A stretch of 64,000 nucleotides of DNA, taken from Tridacna crocea (lineage: Eukaryota; Mollusca; Bivalvia; Cardiida; Cardiidae). The notes under the pieces were generated by a model. The model worked only from the letters and a program-made list of their open reading frames with translations, ran no database searches and was not told where the DNA came from. The DNA is taken from assembly GCA_943736015.1 (NCBI GenBank), contig OX031059.1, positions 19,902,001 through 19,966,000 on the forward strand, written 5' to 3'. Below are positions 11,201-23,200 of this stretch, one piece after another. The stretch's first letter is position 1. Each line of letters opens with the position of its first letter. A program made the translations under genes and the position numbers.

Positions 11201-14200
11201 CGTCTTTGGAGGGATGTCTACTATGCAGTCATACAGATGATGATATTCAGCTTCATGGAAGTGATAGGCTTTAAGTTGAACAAGATATTTTAACTCTTTA
11301 CCAATCGCCAACATTTTGGACTAGTCCAAATTGAAACCATTTGCAGACGACAAAATAAATGTGTATCCAAATTTGAAATTTGATTTGGATAGGGTAGAAA
11401 ACATTGTGGGAAAAGGAGAAAATGCTGGTTACCAGCATTTTCTCCTTTTCCTAAAAAGTTTTCAAAAGCTTTCTTTCTCAGGGTCGTTAAAAGTCGGGAT
11501 TCTGTGGTAAAGAGTTAAACCAGTTGAGAGTCTGTTTTGATCCTCTTGCAGCTAGTAATGATATTGGAGTAGACATTTACACAGGGGTGAAAGCAGTATT
11601 GAATGCTTTGCTAAATATGAATAAATGACTTTTAACGACTTGTACAAAGCAAGGTATAAACAAGCTTGCAGAATTTCCTGCCAAAACAGATAGTCATATA
11701 TGGCTTCCGTCCAGACTGTCTGTAATCTCATGCTGCCTGTAGAGACTCTAACCTTTGAAAAATTGTGGTCTGCCATGACTGTCATTATTCTGCCAGCTGC
11801 CTACCTTAGGCAGAAAGCAGAATCACTGGGACAGTCTCGGGAGGAAGCCATTTTCATGCATAGGAAGCAAAAGATCATGGATGGTCTGGGTAGAAGCCAA
11901 ATATGACAGTCTCGGCATGAAGTGAAAACTGACAGACTAGTCTGTGCCCTGTATACAAGGCTGGAATCTATCATATTAACCCATTACCACACAATCCCTA
12001 CTTTTGACTCGCCCGAGAAAGAAGCCTATAGAAAACATTGTTGGAAAAGGAGAAAATGCTGGTAACCAGCATTTTCTCCTTTTCCCACAATGTTTTCTAC
12101 CCTTCACAATACAAATTTCAAATTTTCAGTCATTTTTATTTTGTCGTCTGCAAATGCTTTCGATTTGGATAAGCCAAAAATTATGTTGTTTGGTAAGGAG
12201 TTAAAAAACAACGAATCATTCCAGATAAATATATTTCAATATGGCATAAAAGATTTGTCTTTGAAAGTGTAGAAAACTGTAGGAAAACGATGCTGGAAAC
12301 CAGCAATTTTGTTTTTTTTCCACAATGTTTTCAAAAGTCTTTTGTCCTCAAGGCCATTTAAACCTGGGATTGTGTAGTAAAGGGGCATTTTAAAATTAAG
12401 ATGTTTGAAAAAAAACCCAGGAAACTTTATAACAGTGTAGTCCTAAGTTTTCCAGTAAAGCATTGTAGATTGGAGATTAGGGTCCATTTACACCAACCAT
12501 AAAGAATTTCTTTGTCATATTCTACAAAATTTTCAAAATTTGCGAGTAACAAGACTTCTGATGGGCTAAAAAAATGGTTTTAGCCGATCAGAAGCTATGT
12601 TACTTTCAAATGTGGAAAAATCTGGAGAACAAAACTGAGTATGTTCTCGTGAATGGTTGTTGAATAAGGTCCCTGAGTGCATGTTTTTTTTGCAGTCTAA
12701 TTTTGATCAACACTGACTGCTAAAGCTCTTATAGTTGTGAGTTATTTAGAAGGGGTTCATATGCTGATACATCATCAAAATCTGCATTTCTTCCTCCAAA
12801 AAGATGAAGAAATGGCTGTATTCTACAAAAAGTTACAATTTGGATAACACTGTAACTTGTAGGAGTGTGCATATCACAAGTTGAAGCACATCATTTATGT
12901 GTAGAATTATGTCAAGTAAACTTTAGAAATTCAATCCAGTCAACAGTGTATTATATGTCAAGAGGGCTGTGCTTGCCCTATTTTACTCCACTGCATTTTT
13001 CTGCCTGTACCATGAAATCGTGGGAAGGACATAGGCATCTTTTCAACAGCTTCCAATTGCATCCAAAATTATTCGCATAAATGATGTTCATGGACAGACG
13101 ACCTGTCTTTTGCAACTGTGTCATCAGTTTAAAGGTCAAGGTCACATTGTTATGATGAAATTTGTCAATAGTTGAAACTATTAAAGTGATTACAAGTGTT
13201 TCTGTCTGCACAGTCAAGTCACTTAGCTCAGTCTTTAGCATGGAGGACTTGAGAACAGGTCACTGGTTTGATCCTTAGCTTGGACAATTTCTTCTTGAGG
13301 ATTAATGATTGCGACAGGATCCATTCCTTTCTCACTGCTGTCCACTCTTTTAACAATGGTTATGTGGGGAAGCAGCCAGTGGCCTGGAAATCAGATTGTG
13401 CGGAGTACTGGTGAAAGAAGCTCCACGAAAACATGGATAGAAGCAGTGGCTGCCACGATAAAACTTAATTAATGTTGAAAACGGTGTTTAAACACAACAC
13501 AATCAATCAGTCAATCTGTCCGTCCAATGAATCAGTATTAATTTCCATCAATACTGACAAGTTCTGTAAGTTCCGTTTGGCTATTTCTTTTTCATAGCTT
13601 CACAAATTGAAAAAAAAAAAAATCTTTTGCTGTCAAACTTAAATAAATATGTGTTTACAACATTACATAATGTTTTTTTCTGTCTAAACATGACAGAAGA
13701 TAAAAATTTATCCCTTGCTCATCTTATTAGTTTTGCGGGTTACCTTCTTTTTTTTTGCTCCTTGGGCCAAAGCCCAGGAGCTTATGTTATAGTCATTTGT
13801 CCATCTTTCAACTTGCGAGGTGGAAGGTTGCTCCTTGAAGTAAGTTTTTCTGCCAGCAACTGGATATGACAGGACTTTCTCCACAATAAAGGCCTCAGCT
13901 CAGCCTCGCCTTTAGAGGAGAATATATTACTGCTCAGGTATAACTCAATAAATGACAACTCATGTTTAAGCATGTACTGACGGGAATAAATAAACAAACT
14001 ATCACAAAATTACGGTAGTTTCTTAATATTTATTTGTTATCGTATTGTCGACATAATTATTTCTAATGTGCATTAAAACTAAAAATGAGAAACAATCTTT
14101 AAACAGAATAGAATGATTTGTATCACAAACAAAACCTGACCCACATACAGGATAGCTTGCCTGCCCATCACCAAAAAAATATATCTTGACTTAACTCACT

Positions 14201-17200
14201 ACCAAACGACAATATTTTAGGTTTATCCAACTCAAAAGCATTTGCAGACTACAAAATAAAAGTTACTGAAAATTTGAAATTTGAAGGGTTTTAGAAAACA
14301 TTTTTTAGGAAAAGGAGAAAATGCTGGTTACCAGCATTTTCTCCTTTTTCCCACAATATTTTCTGAGGGCTTCTTTCTCAGGGTCATTAAAAGTAGGGAT
14401 TGTGTGGTAATGGGTTAAAGATAAGCTATCTGGTTGGGGGAGTCTTGTTGAAGATAAAACTAATTAACCCATTACCACCCAATCCCAAGTTATAACAACC
14501 CTGATTTACAGAAAGAAGGCTTCTGAAAGCATTTTGGGAAAATGATGAGGTGCTGCTTACTGCCACTTTTCCCCTATCTCCCCATGTTTTGTACCCAATC
14601 GGAGACCAAAAGCATGAATCTGTTGTCCGTAAATGTTTTAGATTTTGTTTTGTCTAAATTTTTTTCCTTTGGTAAAAAGTTATGTAAAAACAAAATCTAC
14701 CAAAGCATTTGATTCAACCCCAAACTCAAGGTATGACCTTGACCTCAAGGTCAATGAGTGGGTTTGGTGGTACTTAGTAAAGTCCAGACTTGTATCTAAA
14801 AGGGGTTCAAGTATCAACTGATATAGACTTAAAAAAAAATTACCCAACACTTTAAGATGGCAAAGCAACCCTAATGGCCCTAAAATCTTTCACCTGAGCA
14901 TTTTGACCAAGCATGACTTATTTCCATTATCGTCTGATGTGATTTATTGTGACATGCACACACTAATAAACTCTCATAAGTATCTGACTGAAATGTGGCC
15001 ATTAGAGTATGTACAAGTTGTTGCTAGAATTTGTCTCAGTGACCTTTTTAGTTCAACATGCCCCATTTTCAAGACTAACATTCTGACCAACTTTTATGCA
15101 CAGAATACTAGAGCCATCACTAAATGTGATGAATACCCTCAACAGCTCCATGTCAAGAAATAAATCTTTGATACTGAAATGTATATAGCCTTAGTCCAGA
15201 ATACATCTTGACTCTTTACCACATGACAAAATTTTAGACTGATCCAAATTAAAAGCATTTTGTAGACAAGAAAAAATAACTGCAACTAAAATATTGAAAT
15301 TTTTTTTCCAGCAGAGTAGAAAATATTGTGGGAAAAGGAGAAAATTATGGTTTCCAGCATTTTCTCCTTATTCCACAATGTTTTCAAAAGGCTTCTTTCT
15401 CGGGGTTGTTAAAAGTCTGCATTGTGTGGTGAAGATTTAAATAGTAACAAAAAGATAAACTTTGCACAGCAACCTGAATAAAAACTTGAGAAAATAGAAG
15501 CTTTTGCCAATACATAAAGAAGCAATAACTTCATTTTTCTGATATACATGTATGGTACTTCGAATTGGCTATGAACGGAAATCACTATATGTGCCACATA
15601 TCCCCTAAGCACAATATTTGAGTTAACTTGAAGATAGACAGGTATTCTTGTGCAAATTTCATTCTTGTTTTTCAGAGCCTTTGACTAGCTTAAGGCCTGA
15701 ATAAAAACAGTAATAAATTCCAAACAATGTTCAGTGTCTGTACTTATACATGTTTTCATCTGGTTTAAAAAAAAACACACACACAAAAGCCTACTTAGGC
15801 TTTTAAGCCTTTACCACACAACAATATTTTAGACTGTACCAAAATGATAACATTAATTTTGCAGACAACATAATAAATAATTATGGCAGATGTTATGGGA
15901 TTTATTGTGTAACCAGCATTTTGTCCTGTTCCAAAAAGGTTTTCAAAGGATTTCATTTTCAGGGTCGATTGTGTGGTGAAAGGCTAAGGTTTCTTATTCA
16001 TTACCAAATTGGTCTAAAAGTATTTAACTCGCAGACCAAAAAATTTAAGGCTAAACCTTTTGCCATGTGGACTTAATATATGAAAATCAACAGAACTTAA
16101 TAAGAAAAAATGATATTGTGAAATCTTGACAAAAATACCCACACCTCCCTTCAACCCTTTCCCTGGTTATGGCATCTTTGACTTTTTTTAATTTGAGAGC
16201 CACTAAGGAGTTAGATAAGGAACTGGGTGCCCTTTTACTACAGTAGTTATAAACAAAATTTGCCTAAGTAATACAGTATACTGGCATTAATCTGCCACGA
16301 AATACAAGATAGCTTTCATGATTATTTTAGAAAACTACATGTATTGCGATATATCAAAGTTTCTTGGGAATATTATCTTTTCATTTTAACTTGATGAAAT
16401 TTCTAGGAAACTATGATTAATCACAATAGTGTTCTAAAATAATCATGATAGTCACATGTATATTGTATCTTATGGCTAAAATATGCCACCATGTTATAGT
16501 AATGTAAAATTTTGAAAATCATTAACTTGTTGCCAAATTATAATATGCACATCTTAGCTTCATATATAAACTTCCCATAAAGTTTGACTGCAATCCGTCT
16601 GATAGATACTGAGTAATGGACCGGAGAAAAAAATCAAGAAAGGGCCATAACTCGTTTAGAAATTATTCAACTGTAACAAAATTATAATATGCACATCTTC
16701 ACTTCATGATAAAACTTCCTATCAACCCTTTCCCAAACAATCCCTGGTTTTTACAGGAAAGGAATAGAAGCCTTTTGGAAACATTGTGGGAAAAGGAGAA
16801 AATGCTGGTAACCAGCATTTTCTCCTTTTCCCACAATGTTTTCTACCCTATCATATAGAAAAATCATCTTTTAAGCAACTGTTAATTTGTCATCGGCAAA
16901 ATGCTTTGAATTTGGTCTGGTCCCAAATTTGCCGTCTGGGAAAGGGTTAAGTCTGATTGACTGAAATCTATCCTGTAGTTATTGAGAAATAGAGCCGACA
17001 AAAAAAAAATCATGGAAGGGCCATAACTCCTTTGAAAATCATTGAACTGTAGCCAAATTATAATATGCACATCTTGACTTCATAATGGAACTTCCCATGA
17101 ACTTTGACTAAAATCCATCCAGTAGATACTGATACTTTTTGACCTTGTGACCTTTCTTTTGACACAATGTGTGCCAAGCACCCATAGCTCGGTTGAAAGC

Positions 17201-20200
17201 CTGCAAGCTTGAGAACAGGGAGTCACTGATTTGATCACTGGCTTGGCCAATTCAGACTTTTTCTTTTCAGAAACAAGAGGGCCATGATGGCCCTGAAGTT
17301 GCTCACCTGAGCCTTTTTGACCACACATGCCCCATTTCCAATCACTTCCAAGACATGAGTATCAGACTGAAAAAGTGGCCATTAGAGTGTATACAAGGTT
17401 TTTCTAGGACTTGACTTAGTGACAGTTTTTTTAACCCAACATGACCCACTTTAAACTCATCTAGGATATCATTAACCCTTTGCAACACGATGAGTACTTT
17501 TAACACCCCCTGAAAGAGAAGGCTTTTGAAAGCATTGTGGGAAAAGGAGAAAATGCTGGTTACCAGCATTTTCTCCTTTTCTCACAATGTTTTCTACCCT
17601 ATCAAAGAAAAATCATTTCATATGAGCCATGTTAAAACTCTTATCTACAAATGCTTTTAATTTCGACAGATCTAAAATTTTGTTGTGTGGTAAAGGGTTA
17701 AGGAAAATATTCTGACAAAGTTACATGAGAATAAGATTGACAATGTGGCCTGTAGAGTGTACACAAAGTTTTCCCGAGATTAGACCCAGTTACCTATTTT
17801 CTGATTGGTGGCTTTACCAATTCAACAAGAGATATTTGTAAAACATGTATGCCCCCCTAATGGCATCCAATGTGATTATAAACTCTTACGTTCAAAGTGT
17901 AAAAACGAACAAAGGGTAATTACTCAAAAATTATTAATGATAAATTTACAATTCTTGGGCACTGTACTTCCCATTTATGTGAACTATCAACTTTTAAAGT
18001 TTCATGATTTTACCTCACATACTTTTTGAGTTATGCTCCGGAAAAAAAATAAGTACGAAAATCAACAAAGGGCAGTAATTGCAAAAATATAATGGGCAGA
18101 GTTATGGTTCTTGTGCAATGCACTTCTCCTGAATAAGATCTATCCACATATAAAGTTTCAAGATTATACCTGAAAAACCTTTTGAGTTATGCTCTGGACA
18201 AAAATTAAGTATGAAAATCAACAAAGGGCAAAAGCTCCAAAAATATAATGGGCAGAGTTATGGTTCTTGTGCACTGCACTTCTCCTTAATAAGGTTAATC
18301 CACCTTTGAGGTTTCAAGGTGATCCCTGAAATACTTTTTGAGTTATGCTCCAGACAAAAATTAAGTATGAAAATCAACAAAGGGCAGTAACTCCAAAAAT
18401 ATGATGGGCAGAGTTATGGTACTTGTGCACTGCACTTCTCCTTAGTGAGATCTATCCACCTATGAGGTTTTAAGATAATACCTGAAATAAAAAAATTAAG
18501 TATGAAAATCAACAAAAGGCAATAACTCCATTAAAATGTGAAGGGTAGAGTTGTTGTTCTTGTGCACTGCACTTTTCTTTAATGAGATCTATCCACCTAT
18601 GTAGTTTCAAGATGATACCTGAAATACTTTTTGAGTTATGCTCCGGACAAAAATTAAGTCTGAAAATCAACAAAGAGCAATAACTCCAAAAATATGATGG
18701 GCAGAGTTATGGTTCTTGTGCACTGCACTTCTCCTTAATAAGATCTTTTCACATATAAGGTTTCAAGGTGATACCTGAAATACTTTTTGAGTTATGCTCT
18801 GGACAAAAATTAAGTATGAAAATCAACAAAGGGCAATAACTCCAAAAATATGATGGGCAGAGTTATGGTACTTGTGCACTGCACTTCTCCTTAATGAGAT
18901 CTATCCACCTAGGAAGTTTCAAGGTGATACCTAAAATACTTTTTGAGTTATGCTCTGGACAAAAATTAAGTCTGAAAATCAACAAAGGGCAATAACTCCA
19001 AAAATATGATGGGCAGAGTTATGGTTCTTGTACACTGCACTTCTCCTTAATGAGATCTATCCACCTATGAGGTTTCAAGATGATACCTGAAATACTTTTT
19101 GAGTTATGCTCCGGACAAAAATTAAGTATGAAAATCAACAAAGGGCAATAACTCCAAAAATATGATGGGCAGAGTTGTTGTTCTTGTGCACTGCACTCCT
19201 CCTTAATGAGATCTATCCACCTATGTAGTTTCAAGATGATACCTGAAATACTTTTTGAGTTATGCTCCGGACAAAAATTAAGTATGAAAATCAACAAAGG
19301 GCAATAACTCCAAAAATATGATGGGCAGAGTTATGGTTCTTGTGCACTGCACTTCTCCTTAATGAGATCTATCTACCTATGAAGTTTCAAGATGATACCT
19401 GAAATGGTTTTTGAGTTATGCTTCGGACAAACTTGGTCTACGGACCGACCGACCTACCGACCGACAAGTGCAAAGCAATATACCCCCATTTCTTCGAAAG
19501 GGGGGCATAATTACATGTACATGTAAAACTTACACTACAATAAGCAATCCCATATTTCAAAGACCCTGAGGTAGCCATCTTTTGAAACATTGTGGGATAA
19601 GAAAGAAAGGCAAATAAACAGCATTTTCATTTTCCTCCCGACACGACATACTTTCTCCTGGGTTGTTAAAACATGGGATTCTGTTGTATAGGCTGATTAA
19701 ACTCTGCACAAATAACAAAGAAATGATCTATGCTCTAGCAAAGGGAAATTAGAGCATCCGAGAGATCAAATGTGCCAAACAAGTAATCACATATTTATGG
19801 GCCCATGATAAAGGATCCATATAATCATTTTTTCCAATAACTGAGTGCACCATGAGGTGGAGTGGTCCATGAGCGTGCAGAAAAAAACACAAATAATGAA
19901 ATGCTCCGACCCATGCTTAGATACACAGACTGACATGTCTCATTGCTTTTTTGCTGGTGCATCAAGCCTTTTTCACAGAGGATGGCTATTTTTATTTAAC
20001 TCATTATGTTCAGTTATGACCCAAATATTGATTGTTACAGGTGAACAGTCATTCAAAACATCAACAAAAAATAATCTGCCCAGCCAAAGAGAAACAGCCT
20101 TTTCCGAGTATGGACAGAAGGTTTTTCAAGAGTCCATCTCAGTGACCTAGTTTTTGACCCTATGTGACCCAATTTATATCTCGTTAGAGTTCTCAACTTC

Positions 20201-23200
20201 TCATTAACTCTTTACTGAAGAACAAAATTCTAGACTGGTTCAATTGGAAAGCATTTGCAGATGATAAAATAAATATTAAACAAAAAGGGAAATTTGTCTT
20301 GTCTCTTGTGAAGACTAGGAAACATTGTGGAAAGGGAAAAATGCCGGTTACCAGCATTTTCTCCTTTTCTCACTACACTGCCAAATGCCTTCTCTCTCAG
20401 TGCTGTAAACAGGTGGGATTGTGTGGTAAGGAGTCAAGACGTATATTCTTACCAACTTTCATAAGTATTGAACATAACACTTGGTATCTAGGATATACAG
20501 AGTTTATCTAAAATTTAACCAGGTGACCTAGTTTCTAATCCTTTCCCAAACAACAAAATTCTAGACTGGTCCAACTTGAAAGCATTTGCAGATAACAAAA
20601 TTCATGTGACTCAAAAACTGAAAATTGTTTAGGAAAGGGTAGAAAACACTGTTGGAAAAGGAGAAAATTCTGGTTACCAGTTTTTTCTCCTTTTCCCACA
20701 ATGTTTACAAAATGTCTCTAACTCCGGGCCATGAAAAACCGGGAAAAGGGTTGGGAAAGGGGATAACCCTGTCTTGTAAGTCTGTTTTTCTGTACCAGGT
20801 GAAAATCTCCATCCAAAATTAAAGCCATTTTCATCTTCTAGTAAAAAGTTCCTGTATTGACTCTCCAGGTTATGGCCAAAGTGTGAGTCACAAGCAACCA
20901 ATCAATATAGTTGATGAAATTTATTTCTAATCTTTTATGAAATCCCATGCCTGTCCAGAAAGTCAGTAGGTTGTTCCATAGATACATCTCCAGTAGCATC
21001 TACAATAGAAATGAAAGTACATTGACATTACTTTTTAGATAGTGCAGTTATATTTCCAAATTTTGAAAAAAAAGGCATGAAAATTTTTCATAGAAATGAA
21101 ATAAACTGATGGTTCTATAGTGCCACCATAATGTGGAGAGTATTTTACCACATGACAATCTACATGTAATTAGGAAATAATCTTTCTATCGTGGTATGTC
21201 GTTCAATAAACCACAGTTGTGAGTTATGAGGCGCAATGAATAATCCACAAGGGCGATAGCCCGAGCTGGTTTTTCATTGCGCCTCATAACTCACAACGTG
21301 GTTTATTGAACAATATATCACGATAGAAAGAAGATTATTTCGATTCTAACATGACTAATTCTTAATGAAAGGAAAACAAGTTCAAACTTAGAGTAAAAAC
21401 GCGGATGAAGATTATGTTCCATTGAATAACTCAATCATTGAATGACGTCACTCTACATGGATTGTTGCAGATTTTACCACGCTTTCCTTGCACTGTGTTT
21501 ATAGAGCCAAATTCGCGTGTCATGTTAGAATCCATTTTATACCACTGTCCAGGTAAAGAATCACCAGACTGACTTTCTTCAGATACATTTATTTTCACCC
21601 GAATGAAAAGCACAAGGTTTGCTGCCTAAGAGCATGCCATAAAAATCACAATTAAGCCATCATATATAATTTCAAAAATGTCAAATTCAAATACCTGAAA
21701 TTACATAATGAATAGCTCAATTTGACAATTCGCAAAATTTCTATTACATTTCAAAGACAAGGGTTTTGCAAAGCAGCCCATAGTACACCGCAAGGGGCTT
21801 GTCAGTCAAATTATTAATTTCAGAATTAAAGGGCAGATAACTCTAGACCTCATGAACAGAACGAAAAGAAAAAAGTCCCATGCACAACTACACATCATAG
21901 ACTCATACTGCTATGTTTGAACTTATTCCAATGGAAACTGTTGGAGTTGTGCTCACAAGAAATTGCTCCTGGAAGGACAGATGGGCAGAAGGATGACTGG
22001 TGCCATAACATACATGCGTGGATCCAGATATCTTTCTCAGGGGGGATCCCACCGAAAACGCACTCGTCTTATCATATGATACTTTGATTTCCGGATTTCA
22101 GTGGATGTAAGCTGTTAACAAGAAAAGTCAACATTTCAAGTTCTAACCATGAGGAGGTCTCCACATTCAGAACTTTTTTTTTAAAATTTATGACTGTATT
22201 TTACATAAATGCTGTGCAATATCAAACCAGCACCATTTCATAAATCTGATAACCACATTTTTGCCAAAATTCCGGGGGTCCAGACCCCCGGTCCCCCACT
22301 CTGGATCCGCCCATGACATAATAAGACTCTTTTACAGTTTTCTTCACAAAAGTATGGTACACAATCGCGACAAAAAGTACACTTGGAAATTGAAAATAGC
22401 ATGGCATCTTACCAACAGTTCTATCACAACAAGTCCCTCAACATTTTCAGGAATGGCAAAATTGGTTCCAGTTGAATGGACTGCAACCCTATCTACACCT
22501 TCAATATATTTCAGTCCTGTTGCATTTCTGAATTGCAATTGTACCGTCTTTGTCCAGCATACCACCACATATTTCAATGAAAACACCCCGATTATTTAGT
22601 GCAGAATCTACATAAATGCATCTACCTGCAAGAGCAAAAATATAAATGAAATACATCTGTGTGTGTCCATATACAGATATATATACATGTATATGAACCA
22701 TGCTTTTGCAGAAAGGGACCTAATGCATCTACAAAATGTCTTGACCTAGGCTTACCTGGTCTGAAAAATTTTGCCATTTGTCAAATTTTCTGTGTGTTCA
22801 AGGACCAGTCTACCTTGTGATAAACTCTTTACCAAACAACAAAATTTTACACAGGTCCAAACTGAAAGCATTTGCAGACAGCAAATTAAATGTTGTTAAA
22901 ATGGTGATTTGTTTTTCCAATGGGTAGAAACTGTGGGGAAAGGAGAAAACGCTGGTTTCTAGCATTTTCTCCTTGTAGCACAAAGTTGGGATTGTGTTGT
23001 AAAGGATAAAAATGTTGTTAAATAAGGACGGATATTACTGATTCACAATTATGTGATGACTTGCTGGGTATCATGCATGGATCATAGAGATACCTTTAGC
23101 TCCTTTTTGCTTGATCATGGCTCATGTATACATGTTTAACCCTTTTCCAAACAACAAAATTTAACCTAGACCAAATAAAAAGAGTCTACAGATGACAAAA

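Noticed and set aside
19019..19297. 92-codon minus-strand frame with two 52-residue repeats
   Set aside because: It is the 156-bp tandem array, whose period is a multiple of three; no start context or splice logic.
17848..19509. CRISPR-like regularly spaced repeats
   Set aside because: Units are contiguous 156-bp tandem repeats without unique spacers, in animal DNA.
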